NCBI GenBank assembly: GCA_964035545.1
Contig: CAXIUT010000230.1
Span: 1,054,001-1,118,000, forward strand
Origin: Bugula neritina
Lineage: Eukaryota > Bryozoa > Gymnolaemata > Cheilostomatida > Bugulidae
Direction of reading: 5' to 3'
Length of the DNA stretch: 64,000 bases
This document shows, piece after piece, positions 1-16,000 of this stretch (positions are counted from its first letter, which is position 1; every line of letters begins with the position of its first letter). The translations under genes and the position numbers were made by a program. The notes below the pieces were generated by a model. It searched no databases. It was not told the origin of the DNA and saw only the letters and a list, made by a program, of their open reading frames with translations.

Positions 1-559
1 CCTTGAAAAATACTGCAACATACAAAATATACTGCAAGTGGTGCAACATACTGAAATACAATGTGACACACTGGAATACACTGCAACATACTGCAAGATA
101 CTGCAACGTACGGAAATACAGTGTAACTTATTGAATTACAGTGCATCATACTGCAACATACTGAGATACACTGGAACATATTGATATACACTGCAACACA
201 TTGAAATATACTGCAACCCACTGAACCATATGACAACATACCGAAATTTACTGCGACACACTGAAAAACTTTGCAACATACGAATTATACTTCAAGTGGT
301 GCAACATTCTGAAATACAATGTGACACACTGAAATACACTGCAACATACTGCAACATACTGCAACATACTGAAATGTTGTGCGACACATTGAAATATACT
401 GCAACATATTGAAATATACTGTAACATACTGCAACATACTAAAATACACTGCAACATACTGAAATACATTGCAACACATTAAAATATACTGCGACATACT
501 GAAACATACTGCAACACGCTGAAATATACTGCAACATACTGAAATACACTATAACATAT

Positions 560-1950
560 TGAAATATACTGCAACATACTGAATTACACTCTAACATACT
601 GAAATATGCTGTAGCATACTGAAATACACTGCAACACACTGAAGTATACTGTAATACACTGAAATGTAATGCAACATACTGAATTATACTGCAACATAGT
701 GCAACATACTGAAATACACTGTGACACACTGAAATACACTGAAACATAATGCAACATACTGCAACATACTGAAATACACTGTAACATATCGAAATACACT
801 GCAACATACTGCAACATACTGCAACATACTGAAATACACTACAACATACTGCAACATACTGAAATACACTGGAACATATTGAAATACACTGCGACACATT
901 GAAACATACTGCAACATACTGAAATATACTGCAAGATACTGCAACATACTGAAACAGACTGTGACATACTGAAATACACTGCAACATGCTGCAAGATACC
1001 GCAACCTACTGAAATACACTGAAACATATTGAAATACACTGCATCATACTGCAACATACTGAATTACACTGGAGCATATTGATATACACTGCAACACATT
1101 GAAATATACTGCAACATACTGAAATACACTATAACATATTGAAACATAATGCAACATACTGCAACATACTGAAATACACTGTAACATATCGAAATACACT
1201 GCAACATACTGCAACATACTGCAACATACTGAAATACACTACAACATACTGCAACATACTGAAATACACTGGAACATATTGAAATACACTGCGACACATT
1301 GAAACATACTGCAACATACTGAAATATACTGCAAGATACTGCAACATACTGAAACAGACTGTGACATACTGAAATACACTGCAACATACTGCAAGATACC
1401 GCAACCTACTGAAATACGCTGAAACATATTGAAATACACTGCATCATACTGCAACATACTGAATTACACTGGAACATATTGATATACACTGCAACACATT
1501 GAAATATACTGCAACATACTGAAATACACTATAACATATTGAAATATACTGCAACATACTGAATTACACTCTAACATACTGAAATACGCTGCAGCATACT
1601 GAAATACACTGCAACACACTGAAGTATACTGTAATACACTGAAATGTAAAGCAAAATACTGAATTATACTGCAACATAGTGCAACATACTGAAATACACT
1701 ACAACATACTGAAATACACTGGAACATATTGAAATACACTGCGACACATTGAAACATACTGCAGCATACTGAAATATACTGCAAGATACTGCAACATACT
1801 GAAACAGACTGTGACATACTGAAATACACTGCAACATACTGCAAGATACCGCAACCGACTGAAATACACTGTAACATATTGAAATACACTGCATCATACT
1901 GCAACATACTGAATTACACTGGAACATATTGATATACACTGCAACACATT
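560..1950. repeat. Local 400/450-bp tandem repeats in the left array
   Basis: Three successive copies of one string of decamers. The marker word GAAACAGACT lies at 951, 1351 and 1801, giving spacings of exactly 400 and 450 bp, and the words around it keep the same order. The spacings are whole numbers of decamers, as expected if copies differ by gain or loss of whole words. The first copy carries an extra stretch that the second lacks. Confidence 0.8.
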
Positions 1951-4806
1951 GAAATATACTGCAACACACTGAAACATACGGCAATATACCGAAATTTACT
2001 GCGACACACTGAAAAATTTTGCAACATACGAATTATACTTCGAGTGGTGCAACATTCTGAAATACAATGTGACACACTGAAATACACTGCAACATACTGC
2101 AACATACTGCAACATACTGAACCATTGTGCGACACATTGAAATATACTGCAACATATTGAAATATACTGTAACATACTGCAACATAATAAAACACACTGC
2201 AACATACTGAAATACATTGCAACACATTAAAATATACTGCGACATACTGAAACATACTGCAACATGCTGAAATATACTGCAACATACTGAATTACACTCT
2301 AACATACTGAAATATGCTGTAGCATACTGAAATACACTGCAACACACTGAAGTATACTGTAATACACTGAAATGTAATGCAACATACTGAATTATACTGC
2401 AACATAGTGCAACATACTGAAATACACTGTGACACACTGAAATACACTGAAACATAATGCAACATACTGCAACATACTGAAATACACTGTAACATATCGA
2501 AATACACTGCAACATACTGCAACATACTGCAACATACTGAAATACACTACAACATACTGCAACATACTGAAATACACTGGGACATATTGAAATACACTGC
2601 GACACATTGAAACATACTGCAACATACTGAAATATACTGCAAGATACTGAATTACACTGGAACATATTGATATACACTGCAACACATTGAAATATACTGC
2701 AACACACTGAAACATACGGCAATATACCAAAATATACTGCGACACCTTGAAAAATACTGCAACATACGAAATATACTGCAAGTGGTGCAACATACTGAAA
2801 TACAATGTCACACACTGGAATACACTGCAACATACTGCAACATACTGCAACATACTGAAATACACTGTAACATATTGAATTACACTGCATCATACTGCAA
2901 CATACTGAAAAACACTGGAACATATTGATATACACTGCAACTCATTGAAATATACTGCAACACACTGCAACATACGGCAGCATACCGAAATATACTGCGA
3001 CACCTTGAAAAATACTGCAACATACTGAAATATACTGCAAGTGTGGCAACATACTGAAATACACTGTGACATACTGAATTACACTGCATCATACTGCAAC
3101 ATACTGAGATACACTGGAACATATTGATATACACTGCAACACATTGAAATATACTGCAACACACTGAACCATATGACAACATACCAAAATTTACTGCGAC
3201 ACACTGAAAAATTTTGCAACATACGAAATATACTTCAAGTGGTGCAACATTCTGAAATACAATGTGACACACTGAAATACACTGCAACATACTGCAACAT
3301 ACTGCAACATACTGAAATATTGTGCGACACATTGAAATATACTGCAACATATTGAAATATACTGTAACATACTGCAACATACTAAAATACACTGCAACAT
3401 ACGGAAATACATTGCAACACATTAAAATATACTGCGACATACTGAAACATACTGCAACATGCTGAAATATACTGCAACATACTGAAATACACTATAACAT
3501 ATTGAAATATACTGCAACATACTGAATTACACTCTAACATACTGAAATATGCTGTAGCATACTGAAATACACTGCAAAACACTGAAGTATACTGTAATAC
3601 ACTGAAATGTAATGCAACATACTGAATTATACTGCAACATAGTGCAACATACTGAAATACACTGTGACACACTGAAATACACTGAAACATAATGCAACAT
3701 ACTGCAACATACTGAAATACACTGTAACATATCGAAATACACTGCAACATACTGAAATATGCTGTAGCATACTGAAATACACTGCAACACACTGAAGTAT
3801 ACTGTAATACACTGAAATGTGATGCAACATACTGAATTATACTGCAACATAGTGCAACATACTGAAATACACTACAACAATCTGCAACATACTGAAATAC
3901 ACTGGAACATATAGAAATACACTGCGACACATTGAAACATACTGCAACATACTGAAATACACTGGGACACATTGAAATACACTGCAAAATACTGCAACAT
4001 ACTGCAACATACTGAAATACATTGCAACACATTAAAATATACTGCAACATACTGAAACATACTGCAACATACTGAAATATACTGCAACACACTGAAACAT
4101 ACGGCAACATACCGAAATAAACTGCGACACGTTGAAAATGACTGCAACATACTGAAATATACTGCGACGCCTTAAAATATACTGCAACATACTGAAATAG
4201 ACTGCAAGTGGTGCAACATACTGAAATACACCGTAACATATCGAAATACACTGCAACATACTGCAACATACTGAAATGCACCGGAACATAATGGAATACC
4301 CTGCAACACATTGAAATATACTGCAACAGACTGAAACATAAGGTAACACAATGAAGTATACTGCGACACGTTAATATATACTGCAACATACTGAAATATA
4401 CTGCAACATACTGAAATGTAATGTAATATACAGAAATGTACTGTAACATACTGAATTATACTGCAACATAGTGCAACATACTGAAATACACTACAACAAA
4501 CTGCAACATACTGAAATACACCGGAACATATTGAAATACATTGCGACACATTGAAACATACTGCAACATACTGAAATACACTGAGACACATTGAAATATA
4601 CTGTAACATACTGCAACATACTAAAATACACTGCAACACATTAAAATATACTGCAACATACTGAAACATACTGCAACATACTGAAATACACTGTGACACA
4701 CTGAAATACACTGCAACATACTGCAACATACTGCAACATACTGAATTACACTGGAACATATTGATATACACTGCAACACATTGAAATATACTGCAACACA
4801 CTGAAC

Positions 4807-5462
4807 CATATGGCAACATACCGAAATTTACTGCGACACACTGAAAAATACTGCAACATACGAATTATACTTCAAGTGGTGCAACATACTGAAATACATT
4901 GTGACACACTGAAATACACTGCAACATACTGCAACATACTGCAACATACTAAAATACACCGCAACACATTAAAATATACTGCAACATACTGAAACATACT
5001 GCAACATACTGAAATACACTGTGACACACTGAAATACACTGCAACATACTGCAACATACTGCAACATACTGAATTACACTGGAACATATTGATATACACT
5101 GCAACACATTGAAATATGCTGCAACACACTGAACCATATGGCAACATACCGAAATTTACTGCGACACACTGAAAAATACAGCAACATACGAATTATACTT
5201 CAAGTGGTGCAACATACTGAAATACAATGTGACACACTGAAATACACTGCAACATACTGCAACATACTGCAACATACTGAAATATTGTGCGACACATTGA
5301 AATATACTGCAACGTATTGAAATATACTGTAACATACTGCAACATACTAAAATACACTGCAACATACTGAAATACATTGCAACACATTAAAATATACTGC
5401 GACATACTGAAACATACTGCAACATGCTGAAATATACTGCAACATACTGAAATACACCATCA
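4807..5462. repeat. 328-bp mid-level satellite module (tandem pair)
   Basis: A module starts with a block reading CATATGGCAACATACC, then GAAATTTACTGCGACACACT, then the off-phase words leading to TTCAAGTGGTGCAAC. CATATG occurs at 4,807 and 5,135, 328 bp apart. The same 328-bp pair recurs at 10,288/10,616, 13,497/13,825, 15,151/15,479, 18,360/18,688 and 23,842/24,170. The length equals 33 decamers minus 2 bp, because two words (GCAACATAC and GCAAGTGGT-like) are 9 bp long and shift the phase. The representative pair is annotated here. Confidence 0.8.
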
Positions 5463-8400
5463 CACATTGAAATATACTGCGACATACTGAATTACACTCT
5501 AACATACTGAAATATGCTGTAGCATACTGAAATACACTGCAACACACTGAAGTATACTGTAATACACTGAAATGTAATGCAACATACTGAATTATACTGC
5601 AACATAGTGCAACATACTGAAATACACTACAACATACTGCAACATACTGAAATACACTGGAACATATTGAAATACACTGGACACATTGAAACATACTGCA
5701 ACATACTGAAGTATACTGCAAGATACTGCAACATACTGAAACAGACTGTGACATACTGAAATACACTGCAACATACGGCAAGATACCGCAACCTACTGAA
5801 ATACACTGTAACATATTGAAATACACTGCATCATACTGCAACATACTGAATTACACTGGAACATATTGATATACACTGCAACACATTGAAATATACTGCA
5901 ACACACTGAAACATACGGCAATATACCAAAATATACTGCGACACCTTGAAAAGTACTGCAACATACGAAATATACTGCAAGTGGTGCAACATACTGAAAT
6001 ACAATGTGACACACTGGAATACACTGCAACATACTGCAACATACTGCAACGAACAGAAATACAGTGTAACTTATTGAATTACACTGCATCATACTGCAAC
6101 ATACTGAGATACACTGGAACATATCGACATACACTGCAACACATTGAAATATACTGCAACACACTGAACCATATGGCAACATACCGAAATTTACTGCGAC
6201 ACACTGAAAAATACTGCAACATACGAATTATACTTCAAGTGGTGCAACATACTGAAATACAATGTGACACACTGAAATACACTGCAACATATTGCAACAT
6301 ACTGAAATATTGTGCGACACATTGAAATATACTGCAACATGTTGAAATATACTGTAACATACTGCAACATACTAAAATACACTGCAACATACTGAAATAC
6401 ATTGCAACACATTAAAATATACTGCGACATACTGAAACATACTGCAACATGCTGAAATATACTGCAACATACTGAAATACACTATAACATATTGAAATAT
6501 ACTGCAACATACTGAATTACACTCTAACATACTGAAATATGCTGTAGCATACTGAAATACACTGCAACACACTGAAGTATACTGTAATACACTGAAATGT
6601 AATGCAACATACTGAATTATACTGCAACATAGTGCAACATACTGAAATACACTACAACATACTGCAACATACTGAAATACACTGTGACATACTGAATTAC
6701 ACTGCATCATATTGCAACATACTGAGATACACTGGAACATATTGATATACACTGCAACACATTGAAATATACTGCAACACACTGAACCATATGACAACAT
6801 ACCAAAATTTACTGCGACACACTGAAAAATTTTGCAACATACGAAATATACTTCAAGTGGCGCAACATTCTGAAATACAATGTGACACACTGAAATACAC
6901 TGCAACATACTGCAACATACTGCAACATACTGAAATATTGTGCGACACATTGAAATATACTGCAACATATTGAAATATACTGTAACATACTGCAACATAC
7001 TAAAATACACTGCAACATACTGAAATACATTGCAACACATTAAAATATACTGCGACATACTGAAACATACTGCAACATGCTGAAATATACTGCAACATAC
7101 TGAAATACACTATAACATATTGAAATATACTGCAACATACTGAATTACACTCTAACATACTGAAATATGCTGTAGCATACTGAAATACACTGCAACACAC
7201 TGAAGTATACTGTAATACACTGAAATGTAATGCAACATAGTGAATTATACTGCAACATAGTGCAACATACTGAAATACACTGTGACACACTGAAATACAC
7301 TGAAACATAATGCAACATACTGCAACATACTGAAATACACTGTAACATATCGAAATACACTGCAACATACTGCAACATACTGCAACATACTGAAATACAC
7401 CGTAACATATCAAAATACACTTCAACATACTGCAACATACTGAATTACACTGGAACATATTGATATACACTGCAACACATTGAAATATACTGCAACACAC
7501 TGAAACATACGGCAATATACCAAAATATACTGCGACACCTTGAAAAATACTGCAACATACGAAATATACTGCAAGTGGTGCAACATACTGAAATACAATG
7601 TGACACACTGGAATACACTGCAACATACTGCAACATACTGAAATATTGTGCGACACAATAAAATATACTGCAACATATTGAAGTATACTGTAATATACTG
7701 CAACATACTAAAATACACTGCAACACATTAAAATATACTGCAACATACTGAAACATACTGCAACATACTGAAATACACTGTGACACACTGAAATACACTG
7801 CAACATACTGCAACATACTGCAACATACTAAAATACACTGCAAGACATTAAAATATACTGCAACATACTGAAACATACTGCAACATACTGAAATATACTG
7901 CAACACACTGAAACATACGGCAACATACCGAAATAAACTGCGACACAGTGAAAATTATTTCAACATACTGAAATATACTGCGACGCCTTAAAATATACTG
8001 CAACATACTGAAATAGACTGCAAGTGGTGCAACATACTGAAATACACTGTGACACACTGAAATACACTGCAACATACTGCAACATACTGCAACATACTGA
8101 AATATTGTGCGACACACTGAAATACACTGCAATATACTGCAACATACTGCAACATACTGAATTGCACTGGAACATATTGATATACACTGCAACACATTGA
8201 AATATACTGCAACACACTGAACCATATGGCAACATACCGAAATTTACTGCGACACACTGAAAAATACTGCAACATACGAATTATACTTCAAGCGGTGCAA
8301 CATACTGAAATACAATGTGACACACTGAAATACACTGCAACATAATGCAACATACTGCAACATACTGCAACATACTGAAATATTGTGCGACACATTGAAA

Positions 8401-10023
8401 TATACTGCAACGTATTGAAATATACTGTAACATACTGCAACATACTAAAATACACTGCAACATACTGAAATACATTGCAACACATTAAAATATACTGCGA
8501 CATACTGAAACATACTGCAACATGCTGAAATATACTGCAACATACTGAAATACACTATCACATATTGAAATATACTGCAACATACTGAATTACACTCTAA
8601 CATACTGAAATATGCTGTAGCATACTGAAATACACTGCAACACACTGAAGTATACGGTAATACACTGAAATGTAATGCAACATACTGAATTATACTGCAA
8701 CATAGTGCAACATACTGAAATACACTACAACATACTGCATCATACTGAAATACACTGGAACATATTGAAATACACTGCGACACATTGAAACATACTGCAA
8801 CATACTGAAATATACTGCAAGATACTGCAACATACTGAAACAGACTGTGACATACTGAAATACACTGCAACATACTGCAAGATACCGCAACCTACTGAAA
8901 TACACTGTAACATATTGAAATACACTGCATCATACTGCAACATACTGAATTACACTGGAACATATTGATATACACTGCAACACACTGAAATATACTGCAA
9001 CACACTGAAACATACCGCAATATACCAAAATATACTGCGACACCTTGAAAAATACTGCAACATACGAAATATACTGCAAGTGGTGCAACATACTGAAATA
9101 CAATGTGACACACTGGAATACACTGCAACATACTGCAACATACTGCAACATACTGAAATACACTGTAACATATTGAATTACACTGCATCATACTGCAACA
9201 TACTGAAAAACACTGGAACATATTGATATGCACTGCAACTCATTGAAATATACTGCAACACACTGCAACATACGGCAGCATACCGAAATATACTGCGACA
9301 CCTTGAAAAATACTGCAACATACTGAAATATACTGCAAGTGGTGCAACATACTGAATTACACTCTAACATACTGAAATATGCTGTAGCATACTGAAATAC
9401 ACTGCAACACACTGAAGTATACTGTAATACACTGAAATGTAATGCAACATATTGAATTATACTGCAACATAGTGCAACATACTGAAATACACTGTGACAC
9501 ACTGAAATACACTGAAACATAATGCAACATACTGCAACATACTGAAATACACTGTAACTTATCGAAATACACTGCAACATACTGCAACATACTGCAACAT
9601 ACTGAAATACACCGTAACATATCGAAATACACTGCAACATACTGCAACATACTGAAATGCACCGGAACATAATGGAATACCCTGCAGCAGATTGAAATAT
9701 ACTGCGACAGACTGAAACATAAGGTAACACAATGAAGTATACTGCGACACATTAAAATATACTGCAACATACTGAAATATACTGCAACATACTGAAATGT
9801 AATGTAATATACAGAAATGTACTGTAACATACTGAATTACACTCTAACATACTGAAACATGCTGTAGCATACTGAAATACACTGCAACACACTGAAGTAT
9901 ACTGTAATACACTGAAATGTGATGCAACATACTGAATTATACTGCAACATAGTGCAACATACTGAAATACACTACAACAAACTGCAACATACTGAAATAC
10001 ACTGGAACATATTGAAATACATT

Positions 10024-13000
10024 GCGACACATTGAAACATACTGCAACATACTGAAATACACTGAGACACATTGAAAGATACTGTAACATACTGCAACAT
10101 ACTAAAATACACTGCAACACATTAAAATATACTGCAACATACTGAAACATACTGCAACATACTGAAATACACTGTGACACACTGAAATACACTGCAACAT
10201 ACTGCAACATACTACAACATACTGAATTACACTGGAACATATTGATATACACTGCAACACATTGAAATATACTGCAACACACTGAACCATATGGCAACAT
10301 ACCGAAATTTACTGCGACACACTGAAAAATACTGCAACATACGAATTATACTTCAAGTGGTGCAACATACTGAAATACAATGTGACACACTGAAATACAC
10401 TGCAACATACTGCAACATACTGTAACATACTAAAATACACCGCAACACATTAAAATATACTGCAACATACTGAAACATACTGCAACATACTGAAATACAC
10501 TGTGACACACTGAAATACACTGCAACATACTGCAACATACTGCAACATACTGAATTACACTGGAACATACTGATATACACTGCAACACATTGAAATATAC
10601 TGCAACACACTGAACCATATGGCAACATACCGAAATTTACTGCGACACACTGAAAAATACAGCAACATACGAATTATACTTCAAGTGGTGCAACATACTG
10701 AAATACAATGTGACACACTGAAATACACTGCAACATACTGCAACATACTGCAACATACTGAAATATTGTGCGACACATTGAAATATACTGCAACGTATTG
10801 AAATATACTGTAACATACTGCAACATACTAAAATACACTGCAACATACTGAAATACATTGCAACACATTAAAATATACTGCGACATACTGAAACATACTG
10901 CAACATGCTGAAATATACTGCAACATACTGAAATACACCATCACATATTGAAATATACTGCAACATACTGAATTACACTCTAACATACTGAAATATGCTG
11001 TAGCATACTGAAATACACTGCAACACACTGAAGTATACTGTAATACACTGAAATGTAATGCAACATACTGAATTATACTGCAACATAGTGCAACATACTG
11101 AAATACACTACAACATACTGCAACATACTGAAATACACTGGAACATATTGAAATACACTGCGCCACATTGAAACATACTGCAACATACTGAAGTATACTG
11201 CAAGATACTGCAACATACTGAAACAGACTGTGACATACTGAAATACACTGCAACATACTGCAAGATACCGCAACCTACTGAAATACACTGTAACATATTG
11301 AAATACACTGCATCATACTGCAACATACTGAATTACACTGGAACATATTGACATACACTGCAACACATTGAAATATACTGCAACACACTGAAACATACGG
11401 CAATATACCAAAATATACTGCGACACCTTGAAAAATACTGCAACATACGAAATATACTGCAAGTGGTGCAACATACTGAAATATAATGTGACACACTGGA
11501 ATACACTGCAACATACTGCAACATACTGCAACGAACGGAAATACAGTGTAACTTATTGAATTACACTGCATCATACTGCAACATACTGAGATACACTGGA
11601 ACATAACGATATACACTGCAACACATTGAAATATACTGCAACACACTGAACCATATGGCAACATACCGAAATTTACTGCGACACACTGAAAAATACTGCA
11701 ACATACGAATTATACTTCAAGTGGTGCAACATACTGAAATACAATGTGACACACTGAAATACACTGCAACATATTGCAACATACTGAAATATTGTGCGAC
11801 ACATTGAGATATACTGCAACATATTGAAATATACTATAACATACTGCAACATACTAAAATACACTGCAACATACTGAAATACATTGCAACACATTAAAAT
11901 ATACTGCGACATACTGAAACATACTGCAACATGCTGAAATATACTGCAACATACTGAAATACACTATAACATATTGAAATATACTGCAACATACTGAATT
12001 ACACTCTAACATACTGAAATATGCTGTAGCATACTGAAATACACTGCAACACACTGAAGTATACTGTAATACACTGAAATGTAATGCAACATACTGAATT
12101 ATACTGCAACATAGTGCAACATACTGAAATACACTACAACATACTGCAACATACTGAAATACACTGGAACATATTGAAATACACTGCGACACATTGAAAC
12201 ATACTGCAACATACTGAAGTATACTGCAAGATACTGCAACATACTGAAACAGACTGTGACATACTGAAATACACTGCAACATACTGCAAGATACCGCAAC
12301 CTACTGAAATACACTGTAACATATTGAAATACACTGCATCATACTGCAACATACTGAATTACACTGGAACATATTGATATACACTGCAACACATTGAAAT
12401 ATACTGCAACACACTGAAACATACGGCAATATACCAAAATATACTGCGACACCTTGAAAAATACTGCAACATACGAAATATACTGCAAGTGGTGCAACAT
12501 ACTGAAATACAATGTGACACACTTGAATACACTGCAACATACTGCAACATACTGAAATAATGTGCGACACAATAAAATATACTGCAACATATTGAAATAT
12601 ACTGTAATATACTGCAACATACTAAAATACACTGCAACACATTAAAATATACTGCAACATACTGAAACATACTGCAACATACTGAAATACACTGTGACAC
12701 ACTGAAATACACTGCAACATACTGCAACATACTGCAACATACTAAAATACACTGCAAGACATTAAAATATACTGCAACATACTGAAACATACTGCAACAT
12801 ACTGAAATAAACTGCGACACGTTGAAAATGACTGCAACATACTGAAATATACTGCGACGCCTTAAAATATACTGCAACATACTGAAATAGACTGCAAGTG
12901 GTGCAACATACTGAAATACACCGTAACATATCGAAATACACTGCAACATACTGCAACATACTGAAATGCACCGGAACATAATGGAATACCCTGCAACACA

Positions 13001-16000
13001 TTGAAATATACTGCAACAGACTGAAACATAAGGTAACACAATGAAGTATACTGCGACACGTTAATATATACTGCAACATACTGAAATATACTGCAACATA
13101 CTGAAATGTAATGTAATATACAGAAATGTACTGTAACATACTGAATTATACTGCAACATAGTGCAACATACTGAAATACACTACAACAAACTGCAACATA
13201 CTGAAATACACTGGAACATATTGAAATACATTGCGACACATTGAAACATACTGCAACATACTGAAATACACTGAGACACATTGAAATATACTGTAACATA
13301 CTGCAACATACTAAAATACACTGCAACACATTAAAATATACTGCAACATACTGAAACATACTGCAACATACTGAAATACACTGTGACACACTGAAATACA
13401 CTGCAACATACTGCAACATACTGCAACATACTGAATTACACTGGAACATATTGATATACACTGCAACACATTGAAATATACTGCAACACACTGAACCATA
13501 TGGCAACATACCGAAATTTACTGCGACACACTGAAAAATACTGCAACATACGAATTATACTTCAAGTGGTGCAACATACTGAAATACAATGTGACACACT
13601 GAAATACACTGCAACATACTGCAACATACTGCAACATACTAAAATTCACCGCAACACATTAAAATATACTGCAACATACTGAAACATACTGCAACATACT
13701 GAAATACACTGTGACACACTGAAATACACTGCAACATACTGCAACATACTGCAACATACTGAATTACACTGGAACATATTGATATACACTGCAACACATT
13801 GAAATATGCTGCAACACACTGAACCATATGGCAACATACCGAAATTTACTGCGACACACTGAAAAATACAGCAACATACGAATTATACTTCAAGTGGTGC
13901 AACATACTGAAATACAATGTGACACACTGAAATACACTGCAACATACTGCAACATACTGCAACATACTGAAATATTGTGCGACACATTGAAATATACTGC
14001 AACGTATTGAAATATACTGTAACATACTGCAACATACTAAAATACACTGCAACATACTGAAATACATTGCAACACATTAAAATATACTGCGACATACTGA
14101 AACATACTGCAACATGCTGAAATATACTGCAACATAATGAAATACACCATCACATATTGAAATATACTGCAACATACTGAATTACACTCTAACATACTGA
14201 AATATGCTGTAGCATACTGAAATACACTGCAACACACTGAAGTATACTGTAATACACTGAAATGTAATGCAACATACTGAATTATACTGCAACATAGTGC
14301 AACATACTGAAATACACTGTGACACACTGAAATACACTGAAACATAATGCAACATACTGCAACATACTGAAATACACTGTAACATATCGAAATACACTGC
14401 AACATACTGCAACATACTGCAACATACTGAAATACACCGTAACATATCGAAATACACTTCAACATACTGCAACATACTGAATTACACTGGAACATATTGA
14501 TATACACTGCAACACATTGAAATATACTGCAACACACTGAAACATACGGCAATATACCAAAATATACTGCGACACCTTGAAAAATACTGCAACATACGAA
14601 ATATACTGCAAGTGGTGCAACATACTGAAATACAATGTGACACACTGGAATACACTGCAACATACTGCAACATACTGAAATATTGTGCGACACAATAAAA
14701 TATACTGCAACATATTGAAATATACTGTAATATACTGCAACATACTAAAATACACTGCAACACATTAAAATATACTGCAACATACTGAAACATACTGCAA
14801 CATACTGAAATACACTGTGACACACTGAAATACACTGCAACATAATGCAACATACTGCAACATACTGCAACATACTGAAATATTGTGCGACACATTGAAA
14901 CATACTGCAACATACTGAAATACACTGAGACACATTGAAATATACTGTACCATACTGCAACATACTAAAATACACTGCAACACATTAAAATATACTGCAA
15001 CATACTGAAACATACTGCAACATACTGAAATACACTGTGACACACTGAAATACACTGCAACATACTGCAACATACTGCAACATACTGAATTACACTGGAA
15101 CATATTGATATACACTGCAACACATTGAAATATGCTGCAACACACTGAACCATATGGCAACATACCGAAATTTACTGCGACACACTGAAAAATACTGCAA
15201 CATACGAATTATACTTCAAGTGGTGCAACATACTGAAATACAATGTGACACACTGAAATACACTGCAACATACTGCAACATACTGTAACATACTAAAATA
15301 CACCGCAACACATTAAAATATACTGCAACATACTGAAACATACTGCAACATACTGAAATACACTGTGACACACTGAAATACACTGCAACATACTGCAACA
15401 TACTGCAACATACTGAATTACACTGGAACATATTGATATACACTGCAACACATTGAAATATACTGCAACACACTGAACCATATGGCAACATACCGAAATT
15501 TACTGCGACACACTGAAAAATACAGCAACATACGAATTATACTTCAAGTGGTGCAACATACTGAAATACAATGTGACACACTGAAATACACTGCAACATA
15601 CTGCAACATACTGCAACATACTGAAATATTGTGCGACACATTGAAATATACTGCAACGTATTGAAACATACTGTAACATACTGCAACATACTAAAATACA
15701 CTGCAACATACTGAAATACATTGCAACATATTAAAATATACTGCGACATACTGAAACATACTGCAACATGCTGAAATATACTGCAACATACTGAAATACA
15801 CCATCACATATTGAAATATACTGCAACATACTGAATTACACTCTAACATACTGAAATATGCTGTAGCATACTGAAATACACTGCAACACACTGAAGTATA
15901 CTGTAATACACTGAAATGTAATGCAACATACTGAATTATACTGCAACATAGTGCAACATACTGAAATACACTACAACATACTGCAACATACTGAAATACA

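Noticed and set aside
3382-4449. A 355-codon minus-strand open frame, and the similar one at 28,975-30,042, as a Cys-rich protein gene
   Set aside because: The frame is pure decamer satellite, other minus frames are equally open over the same DNA, and the two long frames are copies of the same satellite block. There is no domain, no composition change and no frame-specific conservation.
5981-6325. A 114-codon plus-strand open frame, repeated at 19,535-19,879
   Set aside because: It is satellite text where plus-strand TGA and TAA happen to be out of frame. Its reuse at 13,554 bp follows the higher-order repeat, not gene conservation.
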